NCBI GenBank assembly: GCA_963771715.1 | Contig: CAVYUQ010000003.1 | Coordinates: 248,001-312,000, forward strand | DNA: 64,000 bases | Reading direction: 5' to 3' | DNA from: JACVRW01 sp963771715 | GTDB lineage: Bacteria; Actinomycetota; Thermoleophilia; Solirubrobacterales; Thermoleophilaceae | Shown here: one piece after another, positions 50,398-61,623 of the stretch | How the letters are laid out: every line of letters begins with the position of its first letter | Position numbering within the stretch: the first letter of the stretch is position 1 | Notes under the pieces: generated by a model | Database searches by the model: none | Told to the model about the DNA's origin: nothing | What the model saw: only the letters and a program-made list of their open reading frames with translations | Position numbers and translations under genes: made by a program

Positions 50398-50432
50398 CGG
50401 CGCGACGTTACCAGTGTGGGCTGATCGACCGG

Positions 50433-51008
50433 CTACTGCACCTTCAGCGTCGTGCTCATTCCGAGTCCCTCGTGTGACTCGAGCGAGCACCAGAGCAGGT
50501 AGCGGCCCGCCGCCAGGTTGACCGAGCGGCGCTCGTAGGTCCCGGGGTCGATCTCCGAGAAGGAGGCAAGCGGCGTGTGCGTGCCCTCGGGGCTCACCAC
50601 GAGGTTGTGCGGATCCTCGCCGCTGTTGCGCAACTCGATCGTCACGGCGCCGGCCCCGACGAGCGGGCGCGACAGCGTGAGCGAGAACTCGCGCGCGGCC
50701 ACCGAGACGAAGCGCGGCAGTGCCGGCGCGTCCGGCGCGGGGCTCTCCGGCTGCCCGGGTCCGGGCGCCGGGTCGAGCGAGGGGCCTGGTCCGACGCCCA
50801 GGAGCCGCTCGAGCGGCCGCCGGGTCGCGGGCCGCCGCGGCCGACGCAGAACGGCACACCTGCCGCGCCGCTGGCAGAGGCTGTGCCTCGCCTGCTTGCC
50901 CGGCTTGGCGGCGGTCGGCTTGGCGGCTGCGCCCGCGTCGGCCGCCGGCAGCGAGGGCACAGCGGTGGCCAGCACCGCCGCCGCCGCTGCGGCTGCTCTC
51001 AGGCTCAT
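50433..51008 (-). CDS. Secreted cupredoxin-domain protein (191 aa)
   Basis: Signal peptide (about residues 1-28, Ala-rich), a basic linker, then a beta-sandwich: FSLTLSRPLVGAGAVTIELRNSGEDPHNLVVSPEG with the first His, and GRYLLWCSLESHEGLGM with C-x4-H-x4-M, the remaining type-1 copper ligands. All four ligands are present, so it likely binds copper. The ATG overlaps the DUF1501 stop (TGATG), placing it in an operon with the DUF1800 and DUF1501 genes inserted between purB and purC. Confidence 0.8.
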   Translation of the reverse strand: MSLRAAAAAAAVLATAVPSLPAADAGAAAKPTAAKPGKQARHSLCQRRGRCAVLRRPRRPATRRPLERLLGVGPGPSLDPAPGPGQPESPAPDAPALPRFVSVAAREFSLTLSRPLVGAGAVTIELRNSGEDPHNLVVSPEGTHTPLASFSEIDPGTYERRSVNLAAGRYLLWCSLESHEGLGMSTTLKVQ

Positions 51009-52375
51009 CACGCCACCAGCGCGGGGCGCGTGAACGACGACGCGTTCGGGATTATCGGGCCCGCGTCGACGCCCAGCCACTGCTCGAGCAGCGCGCAGTA
51101 GACCCCGCGGAAGTCGGAGCTGTTCTGCAGGTTGTCGTCCTCGTCCAGCGTCGCGAGGCCCGGGAACTCGCCGACCATCTCGCCGCGCGCCTGGGAGCCG
51201 ATCACGAAGCCGGCGCCGGCCGCGCCGTGATCGGTGCCGGAGCCGTTCTCCTCCGGCCGGCGGCCGAACTCGCTCCACACGTGCACGAGCACGCGGTCCT
51301 GGAGCAGCCGCGCCTCGAGGTCGCGCTGGAAAGCGCGCAGGCTGTCGCCGATCTCCAGCAGGTCGGCGGGCAGGCTGCCCGCCTGGTTCGAATGCGTGTC
51401 GTAGCCGCCGCTCTCGATCGCCACCACCTTCAGCGGCAGGCCGCCGTCGAGCATCGCCGCAAGCGCCCGCAGCCGCGTCGCGAAGTCGCCGGCGGGGTAG
51501 GTCACTCCGGCGGGCGTGGTGTATCCGCCCTGGAATGGCGCGAGCTGGTCGCGCAGCCGGCCGGTCGCGGCCACCGCGCTGCGGGCCTGGCCGAGGCCGA
51601 CGTCGCTGGTCGGCGGATCGCCGAGGTCGCCGAACGCGTCCAGCATCTTGTCCTGCACCGTGCCCCACACGCCGGGGGTCCAGAAGCCGTAGTTGTCGGG
51701 CTCCGCCACCGTGGCCACGGGCACGTCCCGAGCGGCCAGCACCGGCTGGAGGTCCCAGCCGAGCGCGAGCCCCTGGAGCGGGTTGTCCATCACGCCGTGC
51801 TCGTCGAGGTAGCGGCCGAGCCAGCCCCAGCGGCCGAACGGGTTGACCTCGCCGACCTCCCAGTAGTGCCGGCTCGTGAAGTGCGACTGGTTCGCGTCGT
51901 CGTAGCCGATCGCCGGCATAACGCTGACCTTGCCCTCGCCGTAGAGCTCGGCGAGCCCCGCGAGCGACGGATGCCAGCGCAGCGAGCTGTCCTCGGCGAA
52001 CGCGATGCCCTGGCCGTCCGGCAGCGCCAGCGTCGGGCGGCCCGCGGCGTACTGCGGATGCGCGCTCGTCGGAGCGAGCATCGTGAGCGAGTCGGCGCCG
52101 CCGGACAGGAAGATCGACACGAGCACGCGCTCGGAGGGCGCCTGCGCCGCGGCGGCGGCGATTCCCTCCTCGAACGCCTTCGGCCCCAGGCTCGCCGCGC
52201 CGTACACCGACAGCGCCAGCCCGGTGGCGCGCGACACGAACGAGCGCCGCGTGAGGCCGGTGCCGGCCGGCATCGGCATGCCCGGCTCGATCATGGGCAG
52301 CCCGCGCCCCGCCTCGGCCGCCGCGCGCCTCATCAGCTGGGTGCGCGAGTAGTCGTTGCAGCCGCAGCTCGGCAT
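51008..52375 (-). CDS. DUF1501 secreted protein (455 aa)
   Basis: Twin-arginine-type signal (LTRRSFVSRATGLALSVYGAASLG, about residues 41-64). DUF1501 core: VLVSIFLSGGADSLTMLAP, GYDDANQSHFTSRHYWEVG, VVAIESGGYDTHSNQAG and VHVWSEFGRRPEENGSGTDHGAAG, similar to sulfatase/phosphatase-fold proteins. Always paired with DUF1800; together thought to act in the envelope, function unknown. ATG 52375 is preceded by the DUF1800 stop with almost no gap. Confidence 0.9.
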   Translation of the reverse strand: MPSCGCNDYSRTQLMRRAAAEAGRGLPMIEPGMPMPAGTGLTRRSFVSRATGLALSVYGAASLGPKAFEEGIAAAAAQAPSERVLVSIFLSGGADSLTMLAPTSAHPQYAAGRPTLALPDGQGIAFAEDSSLRWHPSLAGLAELYGEGKVSVMPAIGYDDANQSHFTSRHYWEVGEVNPFGRWGWLGRYLDEHGVMDNPLQGLALGWDLQPVLAARDVPVATVAEPDNYGFWTPGVWGTVQDKMLDAFGDLGDPPTSDVGLGQARSAVAATGRLRDQLAPFQGGYTTPAGVTYPAGDFATRLRALAAMLDGGLPLKVVAIESGGYDTHSNQAGSLPADLLEIGDSLRAFQRDLEARLLQDRVLVHVWSEFGRRPEENGSGTDHGAAGAGFVIGSQARGEMVGEFPGLATLDEDDNLQNSSDFRGVYCALLEQWLGVDAGPIIPNASSFTRPALVA

Positions 52376-52377
52376 CG

Positions 52378-53949
52378 TCAGCTCGTCTGGTAGTCGGGGG
52401 AGGCCAGGATCAGGTGGCGGAGCGCGTTCTGGCGCAGGCCGCGATAGGTGCTGAGCTGCCAGCCACCGGCGCCGGCGAGCGCATCCGCGGCGAAGCTCGT
52501 GAGCAGAGCCACGGTCTCGGACGTCAGCGTCGGATCGCCGGCCCAGGCGCGCGCCGCGGCAACGCCCTGCTCGGGCGTCTCGGTCACGTCGTAGTCGTCC
52601 ACCGCGTCGCCGTCGAGGACGCGGCCCGACAGCGCGCGCGAGACCAGCTCGAAGCGGCCCCGCACCGTGCTCGTGTCGAGCCAGCGCGAGTCGTCCCAGC
52701 CCGACACGTCGGGCGGGTAGAAGAGCCGCTGTCCCGCGTTCTCGGAGTACCAGATCCAGTACTCCCCGTCGACCGAGCGCTGGAGCGCGCGCAGCAGGCC
52801 TGCGAGCAGCACGATCGGCGGCTTGACCATGCGCGAGCCGGCGTGGAGGTCCGGGTGCAGGAGGATCGCCTCGAGCACCGGCCGCACCTGGTAGCCGTTC
52901 GACACGTAGAGCGCCTCCAGCGCCTGGCGGTCCGCCGCCGTCGGCGGCGTCGGGATGAAGTAGCTCCACAGCTTCTGGACGAAGAAGGAGGGGTGCATCG
53001 GGTGCCGCACGCACATCGCCACGCCCTGCTCCCAGGTCCACGCCCCGGTCTGCCCGAACACGGTCTTGCTCCCGGGGTCGTGGCGCGCCTCGACGTAGCG
53101 GAAGTTGTGCATTCCGAGCTCGTCGCTCCAGTCGAAGTCGAACCCGGTGAGGGCGCGGGCGAGCTGGCGCACGTCCTGCTCGGTGTAGGCGCCGCGGTCG
53201 GCGCCGAGCGTGAACAGCTCCATCAGCTCGCGCGCGTAGTTCTCGTTGGGGCTCCAGCGCGAGTTCTGGTCCAGGTTGAGCCAGACGATCATCGCCGGGT
53301 CCCGCGTCACGTCGTGCGCGAGCTGGTCGAAGGAGCCGAACGCGTGGCGGCGGAAGAGCTCGTTCTGGTCGAGCATGAGCTGCTGCTGGCCCACCGCGTC
53401 GTTCGAGGTGGCGAACCAGTCGTGCCAGACCAGCGTCATGCGCTCCACGAGCGGCTGGTTCGTGCGCACCATCCGGTCGAGGAACCAGAGGTGGTCGTGG
53501 CCCCAGAAGTCGGCGGGCGCGATCGGGTTGCCGTCCTCGTCGGTCGGGTCGGCGCCCGTGAGCGTCGGCTCGCCGGACGGCCTCGTCAGGGCCGCGACCG
53601 CCGCGTGCAGGCCCATGCTCGCCAGCAGCTGCGCGTGGCCCGGCGACGGGCCGAACCCGGCGCGCCAGAGCAGCCGCTCCGCCTCGCGGACGCCGAAGCT
53701 CCCGGAGTAGATCGCGATCGGGCTCTCGAGCGTGAAGCCGGCGGGCGGGGCCTGCGGCGGCGGGGGCGACGGCTGGACGGGGGCGGGAGCGACGGGGCGG
53801 CGGTGCTTCTTCTTCTTGACGCACGCTCGCACGTAGCGCCGGCGGCGCTTCGCGGCGCTCTCGGGCTGCTTGCGCGCCGTCGCACAGCGAGGGTTGTTTT
53901 TGCGACGGCGGCTACGGCGCCGCGCGGCGGCGTTGGTCCTCGGGTCCAC
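52378..53949 (-). CDS. DUF1800 protein (523 aa)
   Basis: Long basic N-terminal region (RRRSRRRKNNPRCATARK...KKKKHRRPV), a proline-rich stretch, then the DUF1800 domain: EAERLLWRAGFGPSPGHAQLL, RMTLVWHDWFATSNDAVGQQQLMLDQNELFRRHAFGSFDQLAHDV, NENYARELMELFTLG and SGWDDSRWLDTSTVRGRFELVSRAL. GTG 53949 starts it. Partner of the DUF1501 gene just downstream. Confidence 0.9.
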   Translation of the reverse strand: MDPRTNAAARRRSRRRKNNPRCATARKQPESAAKRRRRYVRACVKKKKHRRPVAPAPVQPSPPPPQAPPAGFTLESPIAIYSGSFGVREAERLLWRAGFGPSPGHAQLLASMGLHAAVAALTRPSGEPTLTGADPTDEDGNPIAPADFWGHDHLWFLDRMVRTNQPLVERMTLVWHDWFATSNDAVGQQQLMLDQNELFRRHAFGSFDQLAHDVTRDPAMIVWLNLDQNSRWSPNENYARELMELFTLGADRGAYTEQDVRQLARALTGFDFDWSDELGMHNFRYVEARHDPGSKTVFGQTGAWTWEQGVAMCVRHPMHPSFFVQKLWSYFIPTPPTAADRQALEALYVSNGYQVRPVLEAILLHPDLHAGSRMVKPPIVLLAGLLRALQRSVDGEYWIWYSENAGQRLFYPPDVSGWDDSRWLDTSTVRGRFELVSRALSGRVLDGDAVDDYDVTETPEQGVAAARAWAGDPTLTSETVALLTSFAADALAGAGGWQLSTYRGLRQNALRHLILASPDYQTS

Positions 53950-53952
53950 CTT

Positions 53953-53970
53953 GTCCCCATCGGCGGGGAC
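53953..53970 (-). terminator. Hairpin downstream of purB
   Basis: GTCCCC-ATCGGC-GGGGAC, a perfect 6-bp stem with a 6-base loop, lies between the purB stop and the DUF1800 start. No T run follows; it could lower read-through or mark the promoter of the DUF1800 operon. Confidence 0.4.
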
Positions 53971-54016
53971 AGCCGCAGACCGTAGATCGCGTTGTCCCTA
54001 TTGGACGCCGAAATCG

Positions 54017-55300
54017 CTACGCAATGCGGTCCAGGCGGCCCACGATCGCCTGGGCGTGCCGCACGAATGCGGCCGTGTCGAAGACCGCGTCGAGGTCGAG
54101 CTCGGGTGCCGCCTCGGCGAGCAGGTCACGGAACTCGATGCCTTCGTCCCACGCCCGCTGCGCGGCCCCCTGGACGGTGCGGTACGCGTCGTCGCGCGAG
54201 CGTCCGGCCTCCACGAGCGCGAGCAGCGCCCGCTGCGAGAACAGCGCGCCGTGGGTGGCGTTCAGGTTCTCGCGCATGCGGTCCTCGTGGATCGTCATGC
54301 CCTCCACGACGCGGATCGCGAGGTGCTGCGCGTAGTCGAGCAGGGTCGTGGCGTCCGGCAGCGCCACGCGCTCCACCGACGAGTGGGTGATGTCGCGCTC
54401 GTGCCAGAGCGCCACGTTCTCGAGTCCGGCCTGCGCGTAGCCGCGCAGCAGGCGCGCGATCCCGGCGATGCGCTCCGAGACGATCGGGTTGCGCTTGTGC
54501 GGCATCGCCGACGAGCCCTTCTGCGCGCCGGAGCGAAACGGCTCCTCCACCTCCCGCACCTCCGTGCGCTGGAGGTGCCGTACCTCCGTGGCAAAGCGCT
54601 CGAGCCCGGCGCCCGCCAGGGCCACTGCCTCGAGCAGCTCCGCATGGCGGTCGCGCGGCACCACCTGGGTGGAGACGTCCTCGCGCGCGAGCCCGAGTCG
54701 CCGCAGCACCGCCTCCTCGATCTCGGGGCCGTTCGCCGCGTAGGTTCCGACGGCGCCCGACAGCGCCCCCACCGACACCGCCTCGGCGGCCCGCTCCAGG
54801 CGGATCAGGTTGCGGTGCGCCTCGAATGCGAAGCCGGCCAGCTTCACGCCGAAGGTGGTGGGCTCCGCGTGCACGCCGTGGGTGCGCCCGACGCAGAGCG
54901 TGTCCACGTGCTCGCGCGCCCGGCGAACGAGGGCGTTGCGGTAATCGGCGGCGCCGCCCACCAGCACCATCCCGGCCTGCGAGAGCTGGAGCCCGAGGGC
55001 GGTGTCGAGCACGTCCGACGAGGTGAGGCCGTGGTGAATCCAGCGCCCGGCATCGCCCACCGAGCCCGCGACCACGTCCACGAAGGCGGCCACGTCGTGG
55101 TCCGTGACCTTCTCGCGCTCCTTGACCTCGTCGACCGTGAAGGTTGCGCGGTCGCGGATCGTGGCCGCGTCCTCGTCGGGGATCGCGCCCTGCTCCGCAA
55201 GCGCATCGACGACCGCCAGCTCGACCTGGAGCCAGGTGTCGAACTTGCGTCGTTCGGACCAGACCGCGCCCATCTCAGGACGCGTGTAGCGCTCGATCAC
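54017..55300 (-). CDS. purB: Adenylosuccinate lyase
   Basis: Fumarase/aspartase-superfamily lyase acting twice in AMP synthesis (427 aa). Signature GSSAMPHKRNPI with the catalytic flexible loop, HGLTSSDVLDTALGLQL, GRTHGVHAEPTTFG and DITHSSVERVALPDAT. Starts 7 bp after purE ends. Length is normal for the bacterial short type. Confidence 0.96.
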   Translation of the reverse strand: MIERYTRPEMGAVWSERRKFDTWLQVELAVVDALAEQGAIPDEDAATIRDRATFTVDEVKEREKVTDHDVAAFVDVVAGSVGDAGRWIHHGLTSSDVLDTALGLQLSQAGMVLVGGAADYRNALVRRAREHVDTLCVGRTHGVHAEPTTFGVKLAGFAFEAHRNLIRLERAAEAVSVGALSGAVGTYAANGPEIEEAVLRRLGLAREDVSTQVVPRDRHAELLEAVALAGAGLERFATEVRHLQRTEVREVEEPFRSGAQKGSSAMPHKRNPIVSERIAGIARLLRGYAQAGLENVALWHERDITHSSVERVALPDATTLLDYAQHLAIRVVEGMTIHEDRMRENLNATHGALFSQRALLALVEAGRSRDDAYRTVQGAAQRAWDEGIEFRDLLAEAAPELDLDAVFDTAAFVRHAQAIVGRLDRIA

Positions 55301-55307
55301 GACGCCT

Positions 55308-55787
55308 TCACGCGCTGAGGATGCGCGCCGCGAGCACAGCGGCGTTTCTGGGGTTGTCGACCCCCACCGTGGCCACCGGCACTCCCGGCGGCATCTGGGC
55401 GATCGCGAGCAGCGCGTCGAGGCCGCCGGCCACGGACGTCTTCGAGGTGAGCGGCACGCCGATCACCGGGAGGTCCGTGTGCGCCGCCACCACGCCGGGC
55501 AGCGCCGCGGCCAGACCGGCGCCCGCGATGATCACCCGCAGCCCGCGCATGCGCGCGTTCTTCGCGTAGGCGGCCACGGTGTCGGGGTCGCGGTGCGCGC
55601 TCATCACGCGGATCTCGTGGCGGATGCCGAGCTCGTCGAGCTTCTCCGCCGCCTTCTCCATCAGCGGCATGTCGCTCTTCGAGCCCATCACGATCCCCAC
55701 CTGGGGCGCGTCGTCCACGTCGAGCTCGTCGAACTGATGCTCGACCTCGGTCTCCGGCACGGCCGTGAACTCCTCGGTGCCGCTCAC
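55308..55787 (-). CDS. purE: N5-carboxyaminoimidazole ribonucleotide mutase (class I PurE)
   Basis: QVGIVMGSKSDMPLMEKAAEKLDELGIRHEIRVMSAHRDPDTVAAYAKNA and AGAGLAAALPGVVAAHTDLPVIGVPL are class I PurE blocks. An acidic 25-residue N-terminal extension precedes them. Class I enzymes normally need PurK, which is not in the window. GTG 55787 overlaps the purD stop. Confidence 0.95.
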   Translation of the reverse strand: MSGTEEFTAVPETEVEHQFDELDVDDAPQVGIVMGSKSDMPLMEKAAEKLDELGIRHEIRVMSAHRDPDTVAAYAKNARMRGLRVIIAGAGLAAALPGVVAAHTDLPVIGVPLTSKTSVAGGLDALLAIAQMPPGVPVATVGVDNPRNAAVLAARILSA

Positions 55788-57049
55788 GCCTCGACCCTAT
55801 CCACTGCGCGGGCCGCGATGTCCGTCCTCATCTGGCGGCCGTCGAACTCGATCGCCTCGGCCGCTGCGTAGGCGCGGTCGCGCGCCTCGCCGGGCGTCGC
55901 GCCCATGCCGGTCACGTTCAGCACCCGGCCGCCCGCCGTCACGACCCGCCCTTCACGCTCGGCCGTGCCCGCGTGGAACACCTCCGCGCCGTCCGTGGCG
56001 TCGAGGCCCGAGATCACGTCGCCGCTCGACGAGGACTCCGGGTAGCCCTTCGACGCGAGCACCACCGTCACGGCCCAGTCGCTGGACCACTCCGGCTCGA
56101 CGCCGGCCAGCCCGCCGGGCCTCGTGGACGCCTCGAGCAGCTCCACCAGGTCGGAGCGCAGCCGCGGCAGCACCGCCTGCGTCTCCGGGTCGCCGAAGCG
56201 CGCGTTGTACTCGAGCACCTTCGCCGTCCCGTCGGGCGCCATCATCAGCCCGGCGTAGAGCACGCCGTGGAACGGCGTGCCGCGGCGGCGCAGCTCGTCC
56301 ACGATCGGCTGGTGGACCTCCGCGGCGATCTCCCGCGCGCGCTGCGCGTCGATTCCCGGCACCGGCGAGTAGCTGCCCATGCCGCCGGTGTTCGGTCCCT
56401 CGTCGCCGTCGAAGATCCGCTTGTAGTCCTGCGCGGGCGCGAGCGGCACGGCGCGCTCGCCGTCGCAGAGCGCGAGCAGCGACAGCTCCTCGCCCTCGAG
56501 GAACTCCTCCAGCACCACCTCGGTCTCGCCGAAGCGCTTCTCGCCGAAGAAGACGTCGAGCGCGGCGCGCGCCTCGCGCTCGTCCTTCGCGATGATCACG
56601 CCCTTGCCCGCCGCGAGCACGTCGGCCTTGAGCACGGCGGGATAGGACGCGCAGGCCAGGTGGGCGGCCGCCTCCTCGCGGTCGCGGAACATCACGTGCG
56701 ACGCGGTGGGAACGCCGCAGTCGCGCATCAGCTCCTTCGCGTAGGCCTTGGAGCCCTCGATGCGGGCGGCGGCACGGGTGGGGCCGAACGCGGGTATGCC
56801 GGCGGCGGTCAGATCGTCCACCAGTCCGGCCACCAGCGGCGCCTCCGGGCCCACCACCACAAGGTCCACCTCGCGCTCCTGCGCCGTCGCGACCACGTTC
56901 CCGTCGGGGAGGCACTCCACCCCGTCGCGGGCGATGCCCGCGTTGCCGGGGGTGCAGAGCACCTCGGGCCGGCGGGGGCTGCGCAGGAGCGCCCGGACCA
57001 GGGCGTGCTCGCGCCCGCCGGCCCCGACGACGAGGACGCGCTCGCTCAA
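55784..57049 (-). CDS. purD: Phosphoribosylamine-glycine ligase
   Basis: GAR synthetase with ATP-grasp fold (421 aa): VLVVGAGGREHALVRALLRSP, VVGPEAPLVAGLVDDL, LAAGKGVIIAKDEREARAAL, PNTGGMGSYSPVP and VLEYNARFGDPETQAVLPRL. The start is a TTG (57049) overlapping the stop of the GYD gene (TTGA), supported by the family-like N-terminus directly after it. Confidence 0.95.
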   Translation of the reverse strand: MSERVLVVGAGGREHALVRALLRSPRRPEVLCTPGNAGIARDGVECLPDGNVVATAQEREVDLVVVGPEAPLVAGLVDDLTAAGIPAFGPTRAAARIEGSKAYAKELMRDCGVPTASHVMFRDREEAAAHLACASYPAVLKADVLAAGKGVIIAKDEREARAALDVFFGEKRFGETEVVLEEFLEGEELSLLALCDGERAVPLAPAQDYKRIFDGDEGPNTGGMGSYSPVPGIDAQRAREIAAEVHQPIVDELRRRGTPFHGVLYAGLMMAPDGTAKVLEYNARFGDPETQAVLPRLRSDLVELLEASTRPGGLAGVEPEWSSDWAVTVVLASKGYPESSSSGDVISGLDATDGAEVFHAGTAEREGRVVTAGGRVLNVTGMGATPGEARDRAYAAAEAIEFDGRQMRTDIAARAVDRVEA

Positions 57050-57327
57050 AGTGCCGAGATGAAGTCGTCCACGGGGATCGCGGAGAGCGTCTCGTAGCGG
57101 GCCGTGCCGCGCGACCCGAGCTCCATCGAGACGCGCGCGATCGTCTTCTCGTCGGGCGCCTCGACGACGTTCACGAAGTCGTACTGGCCGAGGACGGCCC
57201 ACTGGGCGGTGACCGTCACGCCGAGCTGCTCGATCTCCTTGTTGACCTCGCGGATGCGTTGAGGATTGCTCTTGAGGGTCTGCACGCCCTCAGGTGTCAG
57301 GGTGCTCAGCATCACGAACGTGGGCAC
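57046..57327 (-). CDS. GYD-domain protein at head of purine cluster (93 aa)
   Basis: TFVMLSTLTPEGVQTLKSNPQRIREVNKEIEQLGVTVTAQWAVLGQYDFVNVVEAPDEKTIARVSMELGSRGTARYETL is a classic GYD domain (here G-Q-Y-D). GTG 57327 has an AAGGA ribosome site. It is translationally coupled to purD, which suggests a real link to nucleotide metabolism, but no activity is known. Confidence 0.88.
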   Translation of the reverse strand: MPTFVMLSTLTPEGVQTLKSNPQRIREVNKEIEQLGVTVTAQWAVLGQYDFVNVVEAPDEKTIARVSMELGSRGTARYETLSAIPVDDFISAL

Positions 57328-57376
57328 GGAGGATCCTTTCGATGGAGTGCGTCGGCGCGGAATGTACCCTCTCCGC

Positions 57377-58006
57377 ATGCCTCGCCCGCTCGCCGTCGCG
57401 ATAACCCTCGCGACCCTCGCGCTGCCATCCGCCGCACACGCCGCTTCGCTCACGACCAAACCCGCGAAGCCGTGCTACCGCTCCGGGGAGAGAGTCCACT
57501 TCCTGGGCTCCGCGTTCACCCCCTCGAGCACCGCGAACCTCACCCGGGACGGGACGTTCATCTCGCCGATCCCGACCGACGCCGCTGGCGCGTTCGACGT
57601 CGAGCTCAGGCTCCAGCAGGCGCAGGGCACGCAGACCCGCACCTACACGGCCACCGACGTCAGCGACCCGACCGTGACCGCCTCTGTGCCGGTGACAGTC
57701 AGCGCCGTGGGCGTTGCCCTTTCGCCCACCACCGGCAGCGTCTCGCGCCGCTTCCGGATACGCGCGCGGGGATTCACCACCGGAAGCATCCTGTGGGCGC
57801 ACATCGTGCACGAGGGCTCGAAGCGCCACGTCAAGATCGGGACCCTCAGGGGCGCGTGCCACACCCTCCGCACGCGCAGGCGACTGCTGTCGCCGAGGGC
57901 GCGCCTCGGGAGGCACCGCATCCAGTTCGACACCTTCCGCAGGTACCGGCGCGACCGGGCCGTGAAGACCGTTTACACGATCAGAGTTGTGCAGGGTGCC
58001 CAGTGA
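57377..58006 (+). CDS. Secreted beta-rich hypothetical protein (209 aa)
   Basis: Signal peptide PRPLAVAITLATLALPSAAHA (cleavage about residue 22) followed by Ig-like strands: KPCYRSGERVHFLGSAFTPSSTANLTRDGTFI and VALSPTTGSVSRRFRIRARGFTTGSILWAHIV, then a basic tail rich in Arg. Two cysteines could pair. Unknown function, probably cell-surface. Divergent from the GYD gene and overlaps the 3' end of the next minus-strand gene by 26 bp. Confidence 0.7.
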   Translation: MPRPLAVAITLATLALPSAAHAASLTTKPAKPCYRSGERVHFLGSAFTPSSTANLTRDGTFISPIPTDAAGAFDVELRLQQAQGTQTRTYTATDVSDPTVTASVPVTVSAVGVALSPTTGSVSRRFRIRARGFTTGSILWAHIVHEGSKRHVKIGTLRGACHTLRTRRRLLSPRARLGRHRIQFDTFRRYRRDRAVKTVYTIRVVQGAQ

Positions 58007-58415
58007 TCGCCGCCTCGGGCGTCTCCCCCGGGATCGGCGCCGGCGCCTCCACGAACTGAGGCGCGAGCCAGGCGCCCAGCGCGGCTGAGCCCGCCCCGAG
58101 CGCCACGCACGGCCAGCGAATCGCGGGCGGGATCGAGCTGCCGGCGAGCAGGCTCGCCGCCGTGTCGATCGCGTCGGAGAACACCCCCGCCTCGATCCAG
58201 CCGCGCACGGGCGTGCCGCGATCGAGCGCGATCACCACACCGAGACCGATAGCCAGGTCCCTGGCACCGAACGCGCGCGCCAGGACCTTCACGGGACGCC
58301 GGCCGGCGTCGCTCCCGATCCACGCCCGGCCGGCGATGCCGGGCGCGAGCGCAAAGGCAGCACCGACGAGCTGACGGCCACGGGCATGCCAGAGCGCGAG
58401 TTCACGGGGTTCCAT
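57981..58415 (-). CDS. Membrane protein distantly related to the 124-aa protein at 29758 (144 aa)
   Basis: Helices LVGAAFALAPGIAGRAWIG, VLARAFGARDLAIGLGVVIAL, AGVFSDAIDTAASLLAG and IRWPCVALGAGSAALGAWLA. The order and spacing of ARD-x-x-x-G-L and the D-x-x-D/A pair match the first gene of the cfa operon. ATG 58415. Function unknown. Confidence 0.68.
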   Translation of the reverse strand: MEPRELALWHARGRQLVGAAFALAPGIAGRAWIGSDAGRRPVKVLARAFGARDLAIGLGVVIALDRGTPVRGWIEAGVFSDAIDTAASLLAGSSIPPAIRWPCVALGAGSAALGAWLAPQFVEAPAPIPGETPEAAITGHPAQL

Positions 58416-58439
58416 GCGCCGAAATCCTACGCCGACAGA

Positions 58440-58492
58440 GTCGACCGTCCTGCCTAAGGCTTGCCTAGCAAGCCCTAAATAGGACGGTCGAC
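58440..58492. repeat. Nested inverted repeat downstream of clpB
   Basis: A perfect 12-bp outer repeat, GTCGACCGTCCT (58440-58451) with AGGACGGTCGAC (58481-58492), encloses an inner stem GGCTTG/CAAGCC with loop CCTAG. It could be a strong terminator for clpB, a structured RNA or a protein site; there is no T run. Confidence 0.75.
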
Positions 58493-58532
58493 GGCAAGAC
58501 CGCCCCTTCACCGCTGCCGTAAACGCCCGACG

Positions 58533-61082
<2,550 letters not shown>

Positions 61083-61150
61083 AGAAAATCTAAGTCAGTG
61101 TATAGCAACCTAGTCCAGAGCGTCCGCCCGCGGCCGGTAGCTTCCAGACG

Positions 61151-61618
61151 ATGAATGCGGCCGCGAATGTACGCCCTGCAGGCGCCGGGGATGCCGCGGA
61201 GGTGGCTCGGCTCCTCGATGCCTTCAACCGCGAGTTCGACTGGCCCTCGCCCGGCGTCGAGGCGCTCACCGAAAACGCGCGCTGCATGCTGGAGCGCGGC
61301 GAGATGACCGTCCTGCTCGGCGGCGACGGCCCGGACGGCCTCGCGGAGCTGCGCTTCCGGCGCTCGGTGTGGACGGGCGAGCTCGACGCCCACCTCGAGG
61401 AGCTCTACGTGGCGCCCGAGCGCCGCGGCGAGGGCCTCGGCCGCGCCCTGCTGGAGGCCGCGATGCAGGCCGCCCGTGACGCCGGCGCCACGCACATCGA
61501 CCTTGGCACGAGCGAGGACGACACCGCGGCCATCGGCCTGTACGAGAGCGCCGGGTTCACCAATCGGGAGGGCTCGCCCGACGGTCCGCGGATGCTCTAT
61601 TACGAGCGCGACCTGTAG
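61151..61618 (+). CDS. GNAT-family N-acetyltransferase (155 aa)
   Basis: VRPAGAGDAAEVARLLDAFNREF at the start and the acetyl-CoA loop LEELYVAPERRGEGLGRALLEAAMQAARDAGATHIDLGTSEDDTAAIGLYESAGF, which contains the R/Q-x-x-G-x-G/A motif. Substrate unknown. It is divergent from clpB and convergent with the polyamine permease gene. Confidence 0.9.
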   Translation: MNAAANVRPAGAGDAAEVARLLDAFNREFDWPSPGVEALTENARCMLERGEMTVLLGGDGPDGLAELRFRRSVWTGELDAHLEELYVAPERRGEGLGRALLEAAMQAARDAGATHIDLGTSEDDTAAIGLYESAGFTNREGSPDGPRMLYYERDL

Positions 61619-61623
61619 GGGCG

